Shown: positions 23,446 to 35,377, counted from the first letter of the stretch. The stretch: DNA of 64,000 nt from Moniliella sp. 'wahieum' (GCA_003971905.1 RSEE01000147.1:1-64000), one strand, 5' to 3'. Made by a program: numbers and translations. The notes: a model not told the origin generated them from the sequence alone.

Positions 23446-24828
23446 AATGTTATCTTAGGATCAGCGTTTAGGAACATTGAGGCCCTCAACACAACTAGGA
23501 GGGATGCCATGTTTCATCAGGATGAGGTCCATTGACTGCTACCGTTGTCAACTCTCATTTTTGTTCTCGCAAGCGAACGAAACTAACAGCTTCCAATCTG
23601 CATTCGTTTCGCTCTCTCAACGAGATGACAGAACTTGTTCGCTCCAAAATAGGCAAAATACCAGGGAGTGTAAGTTGTCCGAAAGCCCAAGAATGCGCCG
23701 AGTTCGTTTCCACATGTTCGAAGATACCATGGGCGCATCAGGTGCAGTCCATGGTGGTGGCGGTTTGCGATCCTAACGGAGAGACCTCCCGGGGTGGTCT
23801 ATCCATCGGATCTATCCACACTCAACTCCCGTTGCAGGAGGTAATGGCTGTGGATGAGATCAAATATATGCCTTGGGCATACTCCAAGTTGACGGAAACT
23901 CCATCAACACGGGGGTTACAGCACCGTCAGGGCCATGCCGTGTTGCATAAATAACTACTATGTATAGAAACTCCCATGGTCACTGTCTCGGCACGGTCTA
24001 TACCTTTTACTTGCCTGTTTCTGTGGTTCATAGTCTGGATTCTTAGGGCTACCTCCAGGTTCCACAAGCAACGGGGTGGGCCCTTTTCCCACAGGCATGC
24101 AATCGGAATTTTCGCCTGACTATACCTTATGGGCTGTGTCGGTTGAGGGGGGTACTTCAGACCCCAGCAGGAAGGTATATATAGCCTACTGGTGGGGGCA
24201 AACAGAGTTTTGTACCGACAGGCTGCGCCACATCCTACCGGTTTGGTGAGAAGATGTTGTGGACGAGGCCTGGGATTATCCCCACCCTCGATCCGTCGAC
24301 CGCTTTCATGAAGAGGGGGGTGGTGGGAGGTATCGATTCCTCTCTGGCAACAGAGATTCGCCGCTGGTTTGGTTTTTGGGACCAGTTTTGGTCGGCGGGG
24401 AGGAAGAGTGGCGGAATATGGGTGTTCCTGCTTTCGATAGGGTCGCGTGTGTAGGATGCACTTGGGAAAGAAGGAGGAGGGAGGAACTAGTGGGGCATCC
24501 GTTGAAGCCGCAGAGGGGTGTATATATCGTGAGGCCGTACATACAAGACGAATGCACACACCACTGCATTTTCGGACGCCGGCCCAATTTCCAGAGGCGA
24601 GGCGTTCGGCCCTACTAGCTGCTGCCACATTGAAACCAGCTGCGATGGCGCAATCCGCCGCGTCGGAAATCGGCTGTGCCGGTATCAGTGCGCATGTGAA
24701 ATTTCAGTGCGTGGCCTTCTCCGCTCTTCCCACCGGCGTTTGTCCAGTGGGAGGACATGCGTGGACGGGACGCATGGCGGCCCGAGTCAGAGACTGCGCC
24801 TTCCACCATCCCTCTTCTCCTGGGCGAC
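23446..24828. other. Spacer upstream of cystathionine beta-lyase
   Basis: About 1.4 kb. No recognisable gene. A TATATA stretch at 24176-24182 and long open but feature-free frames occur. The last few hundred bases should carry the STR3-like promoter. Confidence 0.45.
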
Positions 24829-26618
24829 ATGACCTCCACGCACGAGCGCCTGCCGCGCACCTCCTTCGCCTCCGCCAGCCCTCCCCCCCTCCGGGCGACG
24901 TGCAGAGCTACCTCGCCTCCGCCGAGTTCCAGCAGGCCATCCGCAACGCCCCCTCCGCCACCGCGCCCAGCGACGCCGGCTCGATGGCGCACGAGCTGCT
25001 GTCGCGCCGCGCACCCAAGTCCGGCTACCGCTTCTCCACCCTCTGTGCTACCGTCGACGATCCGGAGCACCACGACCAGTATGGCTCGTCGTCCGTGCCA
25101 GTGTACCTCAGCGCCACCTTCAAGGGCCCGCCTGGCGCCGAGTTTGACTACTCCCGCTCGGGCAACCCGACGCGGTCCATGCTGCAGCATCATCTGAGCC
25201 AGTTGCAAAACTGCCGTTTTTCGTTCGCCGTTAGCAGTGGCATGGCGTGTCTGGATGTGATCACGCGGGCTCAAGCCGGGGGAGCGCATTGTGGCTGGGG
25301 ACGATCTCTATGGCGGTTCGAACCGTTTGTTGGGCTACCTCAAGTCGCACGGCGGCATCGAGGCGGACCATGTGGACACGACGGATGCCGCCAAGGTCGA
25401 GGCACTCCTGGCCGAGCGGGCACAACAGATCAAGGACAAGGTGCGGGCATTGGCCCGGTCAAGATGGTGCTCCTTGAGACACCGACCAACCCTTTGATCA
25501 AGATCATTGACCTCAAGCGTTGCTGCAAGGCGGCGAAGCACTACTTCCCGATGCAATCGTTGTTGTGTATGTGCTCTCTCTTTCCTCCCCGCTTTCCCTT
25601 TTTGGCCTTGGTGTGTGCAATGACTGGTATTCTAGCGACAACACCATGATGTCCCCCTACCTCATGCGCCCGCTTGAGCTCGGCGCTGACATTTCCTACG
25701 ACTCGGGCACCAAATACCTCTCGGGCCACCATGACTTGATGGCTGGCATCATCTCGTGCGACCGGGAGGATATTGGAAAGGACATTGCCTTTACGATCAA
25801 CGCGGTGGGCAATGCACTGACGCCACTGGACTGTTTCTGCTGCTGCGGTGGGATTAAGACACTTGCGGTGCGCATGGACCGCCAGCAGGCGGCCTCGTAC
25901 CGCGTGGCCAACTACTTGGAAGGCCTCGGGTTCAAGGTCAACTACCCTGGCTTGGCCTCGCACCCGGGCAAGGAGATCCACGACCAACAAGCCGCCGGAC
26001 CGGGGCCGTACTGTCGTTTGAAACGTTTGACGACGAGGTGTCGAAGCGGATCGTAGGCGCTGCGCGGCTGTGGGGATCAGCGTGAGCTTTGGCTGTGTCA
26101 ACTCGCTGATTCCATGCCCTGTCTGATGAGCCATGCTTCGATCCCGGCCGAGGTGCGCAAGGCGCGTCGTCTGCCCGAAGACTGATCCGTCTCTGTGTGG
26201 GCATTGAGGACCCGCGTGATTTGATTGACGATCTCCAGTCTGCCCTCTTGGCCGCCGGTGCAATTCGCCGACGTGATGGGCAGCCGGCGGACCTGAGTAA
26301 TGAGGAGGAGAACGAGTTGGAGTACGTGCGTCTCTATGAGCGGGTTCCGGTCAACACGGATGTGGAGACAGGTATCTTGCTTCCAAGACGGCTTCCGTGC
26401 TCTCCCATCCTCGCTGCGGAGACGACTGCCCAGGTTGCCCCCAGCCCAGATCCTTCTCACCTTGGTGGGAGAATGTGAATGTTCTGGAAACTCGTGGAGG
26501 GGACGACCCAGCCACCCGTACGACGGCAGTACCCGCTATCCCGGCCAAGGAACGCTCGGACCCCGATGCAACGGCGGATGCGATTGAGGCTCCGCTGCGC
26601 CTGGGCGGACCGCTCTAG
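24829..26618 (+). CDS. STR3: Cystathionine beta-lyase (PLP enzyme)
   Basis: Cys/Met-metabolism PLP-dependent enzyme converting cystathionine to homocysteine, pyruvate and ammonia. Landmarks are RFSTLCATVDDPEHHDQYG and SSSVPVYLSATFKG (25030-25125), DYSRSGNPTRSMLQ (PLP phosphate contacts), SSGMACLDVITR, VAGDDLYGGSNRLL, LLETPTNPLIKIIDL, SPYLMRPLELGADI, the PLP lysine in YDSGTKYLSGHHDLMAG near 25700-25740, and the C-terminal GIEDPRDLIDDLQSAL. The order YRF..DDPE..DQYG..SVP and the ending fit fungal STR3/metG rather than cystathionine gamma-lyase. The intron at 25565-25635 (GTATGT...CTAG) rejoins VVDNTMMSPY. The start at 24829 (MTSTHERLPRTS) needs a missing base in the C run near 24884. Other shifts lie near 25272, 25455, 26000 and 26050. 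A tail of roughly 100 residues past the usual end runs to 26618. Confidence 0.88.
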
Positions 26619-26711
26619 TGGCTGATCCGGAGGTCGCAGCCGATGGGTCGGTGCTGCCTCAGAGTCAGGCCCGCGGGGTGGGGCAGGAGCATACATCCGA
26701 CCTCCCTTCCG

Positions 26712-28054
26712 ATGGTTGTCTCGGCCCCGGGCAAGGTCATTCTGTTTGGAGAGCACGCTGTTGTGCATGTGTGTTCCTGCGATTGCCGGGGCGGTGGACT
26801 TGAGATGCTACGGCCATGCGGCGCGCCGCAAGGATGGCAAAGTGTCGCTCAAGATCCCTGATGTGGACGCTTCATTTGAGTGGAATGCAAAGGACTTGCC
26901 TTGGTCGTTGCTTCCCAAGACCATCGCCCAGGGCCAAGTGGAGGATGGGACGGACCTGCCGGCATCGGCGGACGAGTCTCTGGACGATGCACTGCGGCTG
27001 GCCATTGAGTCCTTGTTGATCGCACCGTCCTCACCAAGGAGAAGGAAAGCATTAAGGCCCGTCAAGCCCGGAGCTCGGCAGTTGCTTTCCTCTACCTGTT
27101 CATGTGCATTGCCGGTCCTCGCTCGGGCCGAGGGGCAAGGGTTTGTCTTCCGCTCTGCGCTTCCCCTCAGTGCCGGACTTGGATCGAGTGCCGCCTACTC
27201 CTCCTGCCTTGCCTCGGCCTTGATCTATTCCCATGGTCACCTGCCGCTTCCGGCATTCCAGGCGGGACAAGAGCAAGAGCTGGAGGGACGGCCAAGACGG
27301 TGGTGAATTCCTGGGCCTTCCTTGCCGAGAAGATTTTGCATGGCACGCCGAGTGGGGTGGACAATACGGTGGCCGTGTACGGCGGGGCGGTGGCCTTTAC
27401 CCGTGCTCACGCTCGCAATGGTCTGCTCCGCAACCAAATTGAACAGCTTGGTAGCCACAATGCGATGGCAGTGTGAGCCACATGAGGGCCTGCGCCTGCT
27501 TCTCACCGACACCAAGGTGGCGCGGGACACCAAGCGTCTGGTGGCTTCGGTTGGGCAGCAGCTTGCTACCGAGCCGCAGCGCGTCCAAACCATTCTCGGC
27601 CGCATCGAGGACATTAGCACACAGGCCTCCGCCTTGCTCTCCACGCGCCCAGCGCCAAATCGGAGCGTGCGCTCGCCACCCTCTTCACCGCGAACCACAA
27701 GGCGCTGGAGGAGCTGCAAGTCTCGCACCCGGCCCTGGAGCAGTGCGGACGCTCTCACTGGCATCGCCGCTTCACCTGGCCACCAAGCTCACTGGTGCCG
27801 GCGGCGGCGGTTGCGCCATCACGCTGATCCCCACAGCGGCGGCAGAAGTGCAAGTGAAAGAGCTGGAGCAAGCGTTGGCCCAGGCTGGCTTCCAGACATA
27901 TGAGATCGCAGTGGGGGGACCGGGCGTGGGTGTCTATGTGCCGCCTGGCCCAGCGGGCGGAGCCGACGCGGGCTCGGCCGCCTGGTTCGCTTCGCACACG
28001 GGAGCCGACGTGGCGAGGTGGGCCGAGGCGCAGAGGGAGTGGATCTTTGCCTGA
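26712..28054 (+). CDS. ERG12: Mevalonate kinase
   Basis: GHMP kinase phosphorylating mevalonate in sterol/isoprenoid synthesis, cytosolic. The start gives MVVSAPGKVILFGEHAVV, the family N-terminus, then VPAIAGAVDLRCYG. Motif 2, the ATP loop, is PLSAGLGSSAAYSSCLASAL near 27160-27225. The substrate loop is HGTPSGVDNTVAVYGGAVAF near 27340-27400, containing the catalytic Asp. LLLTDTKVARDTKRLVASV follows, and motif 3 is TKLTGAGGGGCAITLI near 27785-27830. It ends AQREWIFA at 28054. The span of about 447 codons matches fungal Erg12 (around 440). It starts only 94 bp after the preceding gene's stop, so its promoter is very short or overlaps that gene's 3' end. Frame breaks occur near 26770, 27020, 27275, 27475 and 27670. 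Confidence 0.94.
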
Positions 28055-28495
28055 ATGCGTGAGAGATGGGGGGTGTGCCTGTCCCTTGCCTCCGCGGGGG
28101 GCGCCGTTCCTGTTGGCATGCGTCACGAACGGATACCTCGCGCGCGGGCCATCGACATCGACCCACCCCCTGCCCCGCCCTCGTCCTTGCCCTCATCTTT
28201 AGCGCCGTTGGGATGGACAAAGAATGCCATGACCACTGGGAATGGATTGCTGCGAAAAAGACATGAAGACCATGTGCGATGGTGCCCTCGGGTCAGCCTC
28301 GGCTGCGCTAACCTTCAGCTGAGCATGTTGGGGGAATTGATATAGGAGTTGGATGTCTAGGCTGGGTTACGGTGAGCCACTCGGAGCGTGCACTGCCACA
28401 CGGCAGGTCACCCGGTCACGGCGCAGCAGGTCTTATACGAAAGTCGAGCGCCTTTTACTACCATCGCCCCCATCCCCCCGCTTTTCACCACCACC
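28055..28495. other. Spacer, ERG12 to small ORF
   Basis: No gene seen. It ends in a CCATCGCCCCCATCC/CACCACC pyrimidine-rich leader typical of the start regions in this window. Confidence 0.45.
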
Positions 28496-28705
28496 ATGGC
28501 TCTGCGCTCCCGACCCAGTTCCGCACGGACGCTTGCTGTAGAGCATCCCCAGATGTGGACTGAGTGCTACCGGACGCACTTTCAGTTCTGCCCACAGCGT
28601 CGGTGCGTCCGTCAACGAGATTTAAAAGCGCCCACTGGAGAAGAAACTCCGGAATACGACCTGGTTGGTGCTATACTGGTGCCCAAGCACAAGGATGATG
28701 TTTGA
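28496..28705 (+). CDS. Small hypothetical protein
   Basis: A 69-residue frame begins MALRSRPSSARTLAVEHP at a strong CACCACCACC-ATG-G context like that of TIM10. It continues with a Cys/Arg-rich middle and ends LVGAILVPKHKDDV. I do not recognise it. The good start context argues for a real gene. The true protein may be longer, in another frame after an indel, or spliced. The Arg/Ser-rich first 15 residues would suit a mitochondrial presequence, which is only an inference. Confidence 0.35.
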   Translation: MALRSRPSSARTLAVEHPQMWTECYRTHFQFCPQRRCVRQRDLKAPTGEETPEYDLVGAILVPKHKDDV

Positions 28706-29030
28706 GCGTTGGAAGAGGAGTGGTGACGCGGGCGAAAAGCGAAGGCCCCTGCTCGTCCTCCTTCGCGTTCCAGGGGCCGTACTCGTGGTGATATAGGTGG
28801 GACGTGTGGGCGTCCTGGTGAGTTCACCGGCGAGAAGGGAAGCATGCTGTCACGTGCCGTGACGTAGTCTCTCGTCACATGACCTGGGGTTGGCTGCTCG
28901 TTCGGGTTCTCTGGTTGCTTTGTTGCGGAGGCGGAATGAGCGTGGCGGGGGCGGAATGCCTGCCGCCCCCGCAGCATTTCGCCGGGCCCACACGCCTCCT
29001 GGGCAGCCGGGCGGCCGCATCTTGCTTGCC
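28706..29030. other. Spacer before the Ser/Pro-rich gene
   Basis: No gene seen. A CACGTGCCGTGACG / CGTCACATGACC dyad-rich patch at 28850-28885 may be regulatory. Confidence 0.4.
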
Positions 29031-31436
29031 ATGGCTGCCATGCCCGACGGCCTCAGCGACAGCACACACGAGCTGGCGCTCGCGTCCAGCGCCCATGCCC
29101 TCCACTCCGCCCCATCCCACCCCCCCCTCCACCACCGCACCCCACACCCAACTCACCGTCCCCGCATCAGCACCGACGACGAAGGCTATGCCGCCGCTTC
29201 GGCCCTCAGCGCAGCCCAACTCGCTGCTGTCCGCCGCCAACGCCAGCCGCCGCCCCAACCTTCCCCCCCGCGCACGATGTCCCCAGCCTCTTCCCCCACG
29301 ACAGCACGATCAGCAATGCCCCCTCCCTCCCCCCTTCCGTGCTTCCCTCCCTCACCGCGCCCCTCCACCGGCCCCCCGCCCCACTTCTCCAACACCGTCG
29401 GCCACTTGGCCGGCGGGGCGAGCCTGTTGGTGCGTTTTTACTGCTGTTCTGCCCCTGGCCTTGGTCCTGTACCTAGCTCTCGCATTGAAACTAACCACCT
29501 GACCCCACGCTGTCTCCGCTCCTAGCTGGTGTGCCGCCCGAGTTGGACCCGCGTGCCTCCAACTTCCGCCTGCCGTCTCCGAGTGCCGCCTCGATATACT
29601 CGGTATCGGTCCAGCCTCCTGCCAGTCCACCGTCGACAGTTGATGATGACCATTTGTCCCATATCGGTGGTGACGATGACGACGACGACGCGCAGCATCG
29701 CCTGGTCGCCCCCCTGGACATGGAAGGTGCTCTCCTCTCGTCCGAAGCGGAGAGTCTGCGGGGCCTGTCCCCGCCCCTCGTCTCGCCGCTTACCCAGCAA
29801 ATCGGCATCAGCCCCCCCAGCTTGGGACTTGAACGACCATCCGAGCACTTGGGAAGGAGCGCATCTCTCTTAAGTGGGCTTTCTACTCCAGGCTCGGTAG
29901 ACAATCCCGTTCCCGTCACCACTGCCCCTCCCACCTGCCCACCGTCAGCTACGGGTTCGGAGTACAATTCATCCCTGTACCCCTTGCGATCCACCAGGTT
30001 TGCCCCACCCCCCTTCGTCAGCGGCTACGGCAGGATCGGAGCCGGACGCACGTAGCGTAGCTACCAACAGTGCATGGTCGGGCTCGCGCCCATCAAGTCT
30101 ACCGGGCAGAGCGCCAGCTCGTTTGAGGCTATCCCGCCCTTGCGCGTCATTGCAGGTCCCATGCACGATTACCTGCATACCTCTGACATGTCTTCCGCTC
30201 CGCTTCCGCTTGTTCGTGATCGCCAGACCTCGTTCCAGTCCGAGTCGACTGCTTCGTCGTCCTATGGCGTGGGCTCCATCCACAGTGGGACCGACTCGCC
30301 TTATGGCGATCGGGGCACGAGCTTTGCTGGAACGTCGATCGGGGCAGCTTCGGTTGGATCCGGGTTCGGCATTGCTCCCCTCCTCCATTAGTCGGTGGGG
30401 CCGGCGAGCCGATTCTAGAAGAGGCGGAGCAACGGACGGATGTGAGTGTTTCGGTGGCCCCTAGCGAAGCCGGAAGCGGAGCCGACGCGAGCGAGCTAAA
30501 TGCGTCCTGCCTCGTACGCCTCCTCGTTTAGCTACCTCCGTCGTTCTTCGCTCAATCGTGCTGCCAGCTCCATTGACGAAGAGGGAGACGACGAACAAGA
30601 TGACTTGGTGCCGCACGATGGCAACACTGATATCGAAGATGACCTGGCCGGGGGCGATACCGACTCGACTCATCACCGTGCCACGAGCATAGGCGGGTAG
30701 TTTTGGTGCTGCGCACCTTGGACCGAGTCGCTCTATCTCTCGAGTGGGGAGTACGAGTGGAGCGGACTTGGCTGTGCCACTTTCGCTTTCCTTTGGCCCT
30801 GGTCTCGCCGCCTTCCGTTCTGCTCAACCGACTCGCGCTCCTTCCACGGTAGCTACGCGGGGACGGCATCCCTCCTCGGAGCATAGCTAGTGCCGCTTCG
30901 GAATCGTCGCACAAAGCACCCCACGCTGCGTTGCATCTCCATGAGCAACCGCCGGGACAAGCGTCATTGTCGGCCTGTCGGATGGAGAGTACGTTGCTCG
31001 GTCCGATTCGGAGCTGGCTACCGCTGGGAGCGAAGAATCGACGGACGAGGGTACGGATACGGAGCCACCGATGCATCCGTCCCATCAACCCCAACGGTCA
31101 TCCTACACCTCTTTCCCGTTGGCTCCGCATCCGCTCTCCCAGGTCCCCGCCTATCCACGCGTATGGTATGGTCCCGAAGCCGAGGACGACGGACCGATTG
31201 GATCGATTCCAGGCTCCTGGATTGGCACGCCGCCTTCGGCTGCGCGCACGCCCGAGCCGGGCCACCATCTTTTCTCTCCTCTGGCACAGACGAGTTGGAT
31301 GGGTACGGCACTCCGCCCCCGCCGATCGGATGGGACCATCCCCATCCTTCTGTTCCTGCCCTTCCCCGATCCACATCAGGCGCTGCGCGGGCTGCGCCTC
31401 GCGGACGGTCCGCCTGCGCCGCAGTCTGGGTTGTAG
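29031..31436 (+). CDS. Large Ser/Pro-rich disordered protein, unknown function
   Basis: Not recognised. Reading frames on the plus strand are consistently Ser/Pro/Gly-rich with interspersed acidic patches: MAAMPDGLSDSTHELAL, ISTDDEGYAAASALS, then after a likely intron (about 29429-29524) FRLPSPSAASIYSVSV, SHIGGDDDDDD, SLLSGLSTPGSVDN, SFQSESTASSSYGVGS, SSIDEEGDDEQDDLVPHD and a Pro/Tyr-rich end (SSYTSFPLAPHPLSQVP). The same amino acid bias continues across several frame changes, which suggests one gene of roughly 750-800 codons interrupted by indels, not several small ones. There is no membrane segment or catalytic motif. It could be a nuclear or signalling scaffold. The gene boundaries are approximate. 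Confidence 0.5.
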
Positions 31437-31975
31437 GCTGCGCGCTGATTTTGTCTGTTGTGCGGAGAGATGGGGATATGACTGAATGAATGTAGCGACG
31501 CCTGTCTCTGTAGGGTTGCTGAAAGCCCCCAAGGGGAAGGCGGCGCGGCCATGAGAAGGTGGTTGTGCGGATTGCGCTAATCGTCTGATTGCGCTCACGG
31601 TGATTGCGAGCCAGGCCGAGGTCACGTGATCCGAGGCAAAAGAAAAGGAAAGCGGAGGAATGCATTTCAATGTTGAGCGTTTCCGCTGCGGACTAAACAG
31701 CTGGCGCGGCTGGCCCAGGCTGGGCCTGGCTGGGCGCAGCGCCCATGGCCAGCAACGGACAAGGCCAGGAAGTATTGAATCTTCCCGCCTTCCAAGAGGG
31801 ACTGGGATGGGCTTGCTGGTCCGTCGCTTCTGCCGTGCTCCTGCTCTTCTTCTCCGCCCTGCCCCTCCGCTGGCGCCCTGCCGCCGCCACCTGCTTGCCG
31901 CGCCTTCCACCCCGCCCCCGCCCGCGCGACGACGCCCACGCCAGCCTGCTCCATCGCGCTGCGCCCTTATCGCCC
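31437..31975. other. FOL1 upstream region
   Basis: No separate gene recognised. An in-frame Met at 31745 would add a 77-residue N-terminal extension with a hydrophobic patch to FOL1. I treat this as 5' leader. Confidence 0.4.
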
Positions 31976-34741
31976 ATGTCACTTTCCGTGCCTGCTGCTG
32001 CACCCCACATGCCCGGCCTGCCCGACCTGATTGCGCTCACACAGCTCGAGGTGCGCATGCTGGTCGGCGTGGACAATTGGGAACGCCGGTCGCCCCAACC
32101 GGTGCGGATTGACGCCATTGTTCACACGGACATTGCCGCTGCAGGTCGAACGGACCACCTGCCCTACTCGCTGCATTATGGCACGCTCACCAAGGCCCTT
32201 GAGAAACATTGCGCTCATGCGCGCTACCGCTCCCTCGAGGCGTTGGCTGTATGTCCCCCCCCCCTCCCTCCTCCTCCCTCTCCTTCCTTCTGCTCTCCCT
32301 CTCCCTCTCCTTTGCTTCTCCCTCTCCCTCTCTCTGCTCTCCCTCTCCTCTCTTGCTTCTCCCTCTCCCTCCCCTCTTCCTCCCCCTCTTTCGCACAGGG
32401 CACGTGGACTGGCATACTAACTGTGGACCGAACAGGATGGGCTGGCCAAGGTGTGTTTGTACGTGTGCCATGCGCCCGGGGTGACGCTGCGTGTGTCCAA
32501 GCCGCGGAGTCTGTTGCACGCGCACAGTGCCGAGATTGAGGTGACACGAGTAGCGGACTTTGTTGCGCCCGACGGGAGTGAGTTTGACTACCGCGCCCAC
32601 CTGGCGGAAGATCTGGAGGTTCAAAGCAACGTGGAGCGACGTACTTTCTCGAGGCCGAAGGCGACATTCTCACGCCTGCTTTGCAGGCACTGTATCTGTC
32701 GCCTACGTCCCACTGGGCAGCGGAGGACAAAGTATTTGTACGTGACTTGGTGATCAATGCCTTTATTGGAATCAACCCGTGGGAACGGGTGGACAAACAC
32801 AAAACATCTTGGTCAACTTGACATCTTTAGTGGAGACGAGCGGCGGCGTCAAGCCAAGCGCCGCCACAGTCAAGTCAAGATGGACACTGTCTCTCGGCCT
32901 CACAATTTCCGCACCATTGTCCGCAGCATTACCGACTACGTTGCCGCTCGTCGCACAAGACGGTCGAGTCGCTTGCGACTCCATTGCCCGCGTGGCCATT
33001 AGCCAGAACGGGGTGGACCGGATCGAGTGCGGGTGGACAAGCCTTCGGCCATCATGTTTGCCCGCAGTGCTGGCGTGGAGATTGAGCGTGATCGTGCCTT
33101 CTTTGAGGAGGACGAGAAGGAGAAGAAGGCGGAGGCGAAGGAGAAGGAGAAGGAGAAGGAGGCAGCTCAGACCGTGTCGCCTGTCTTGCCAAGCCAGACG
33201 AGTGAACCCATTAGCGCCGAGCATGGCTGGCACCTGGCTGCTGTCGCGCTGGGAGCCAACCTAGGCGACCGCTTTGGCAACCTTGAGCGGGCTGTCGATC
33301 TGTTGCAGGCCCACCCTTCCATCCGGGTCGTCGACACCTCTTTCCTGTACGAGACGCCGCCGATGTACGTGGTGGACCAGCCCAAGTTCCTCAACGGTGC
33401 TGTTCGCCTGGCCACGCGCTTGACGCCCATGGAGCTGCTACGGGCGTGTCAAGAGATTGAGCAAGCCCTTGGGCGGGATAAGGAGCATGTGCCTGACAAG
33501 GGCCCCGGTCGGTCGACCTAGATATTTTGTTGTACGACCACATGGAGGTGCAGGAGGGTCCTACCCTGATCATCCCCCACCCCTTGATGAAGGAGCGGGA
33601 GTTTGTGCTTCGTCCACTTGTGGATATTTTGCCGCACTACGAGCACCCTGGCGCATCCAAGACGACGGCGCAGCTGTTGAGCTTGCTCCACCACTCGCCT
33701 GATATGCTGGCGACCAGGGCATTCGCCGGGTCAGCTTTGTACCTGCGCCTCGACCCTTGGCGACTGCCGTGCCGCCGGCCCGGCCACCTTGTGGTCCTGG
33801 GGCAGCAAGACCCTGGTCATGGGTATCCTGAATGCCACCCCAGACTCTTTCTCAGATGGAGGGGACCACCTCGCAGCTCCCTCGGCCGTTGCCAAGGCTG
33901 AGCAGATGGTCGCTTCGGGCGCCGACATGCTCGACGTTGGTGGTCTCTCCACCGCTCCGGGCACTAAGGAGATTACGATTGAAGAGGAGATTGCTCGGAT
34001 TGTGCCGGTCATCCAGGCCGTGCGGGCAGCTGGCGTGACCGTCCCCATTTCGATCGATACGTTTAATGCGCCTGTGGCTCAAGCTGCGCTTGAGGCCGGG
34101 GCCAACGTGATCAATGATGTGAGTGGGGGCGAGCGAGACGCTGCGATTTTGGACGTGGCACGCAGGTGGGGGGGTACCGTTCATCTGCATGCACATGCGC
34201 GGGGACAGTAGCACGATGAATTCGCTTACGAGGTATGCGAACGACGATGTGCTGACGGGGGTGCGGGTGGAACTGCAGGAGCGGGTGGGGACGCGCTCCA
34301 GGCTGGGGTCCGACGCTGGCACCTCATTCTCGATCCGGGCATTGGGTTCGCCAAGAACCAACAGGGCAACCTGACTCTTCTTCGGGACCTGGCGCAGCTC
34401 ACCCAGCCCAGCACCAGTCCGCGCTCCCCCGTTGCGTCCCACCCAGGGGGCAGCGCCCTGCCCTCCCGTCCTGGCTCGCCCCGCTCGTTCCCATGGAAGT
34501 GGAAGCTGGCTCGGACCTGACCACGCCCCATGCTCGGTTAACCGGTTTCCCCGTCTGGGTGTGCCGCAAACGCTTCCTGGGCTCGGTCACGGGCCGGACG
34601 GAACCAAAGGAACGTGTGTTTGGTACAGCCGCGGCCTGTGCTGCTGCCATCTTTGGAGGGGCAGATATTGTGCGTGTGCACGATGTGGAGGAAATGGTAG
34701 ATGTGGCCAAGACGACCGATGCGATCGTTCGTGCGCCCTAA
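31976..34741 (+). CDS. FOL1: Trifunctional folate enzyme DHNA aldolase-HPPK-DHPS
   Basis: Three successive steps of folate synthesis in one chain. Two FolB-like domains come first: LEVRMLVGVDNWERR near 32050-32100, and VRDLVINAFIGINPWERVDK near 32735-32790. A Lys/Glu-rich linker (33105-33165) leads to HPPK: AAVALGANLGDRFGNLERAV near 33240-33295, SFLYETPPMYVVDQPKFLNG, HMEVQEGPTLIIPHPLMKER near 33540-33600. DHPS follows: MGILNATPDSFSDGGDHL near 33820, GADMLDVGGLSTAPG, SIDTFNAPVAQAAL, GANVINDVSGGERDA, LDPGIGFAKN near 34330-34360, ending FGGADIVRVHDVEEMVDVAK. The start at 31976 is the Met nearest the first domain. Intron 32249-32435 is pyrimidine-rich and has a perfect TACTAAC branch point at 32415-32421. 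Frame breaks lie near 32640, 32800, 32955, 33025, 33515, 33760, 34180 and 34290. This is the target enzyme class for sulfonamides (DHPS). Confidence 0.95.
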
Positions 34742-35377
34742 TCGGCCTACCACTCTACTCCATCCCCACCCAACGCCCAGGGGGCACCTCCACTGGCCAC
34801 CCCTCTTCCCTCTTCTCTCGCTTGCATGTGTGTCTGTCCAATGACGTAGTGCCCCACTGGAAGCGCTTATTGCCCCGTCCGATGCAAGTGGGAGACGGGG
34901 GGCTACGTTAAACGTTAACGTATCTTCCTGCCTCGGCACCTGGGCGGGGCTCAGCCTGGCTCAGCCCTCGCTTAGCTCCCCCTTTACCCTTGTTGTATGC
35001 CCTGGTTTTCATGTCCCCCCCCCCTTGTGCACCTCAACGTTGCCTCTTTTCTGCCCTTGGGTCTTCCTCTAGCCTCGTCCTGTCTGTATCTGCACCTCAA
35101 CGTTGCATCTTTTCTGCCCACTTCGCCTGCCGCGCCTTTGAGGCCGGCCGTGAGGCCTCAGCCTGAGGTTTCAGAGTCCCGGGGGCTCTTACGCGCTTAC
35201 ACTTCTCGGCAATCTGAGCGCTAAGACTCTCGGCACGCTGAGTCTGCCCCAGGCTCGCTATAGCTCACTAGTCCCTCAGTTCGGTCCACGTTCTACAACT
35301 ATTAGCGCCAGGTCGATCCGAACATTGTCGATTCTCATCGCCATGCGTCATACATCCTGCATCCTGCCTCGTGAAGC

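Noticed and set aside
24447-24828. Extending the cystathionine beta-lyase start upstream to the first in-frame Met
   Set aside because: The upstream residues look non-coding. MTSTHERLPRTS at 24829 joins the domain with a single base restored in a C run.
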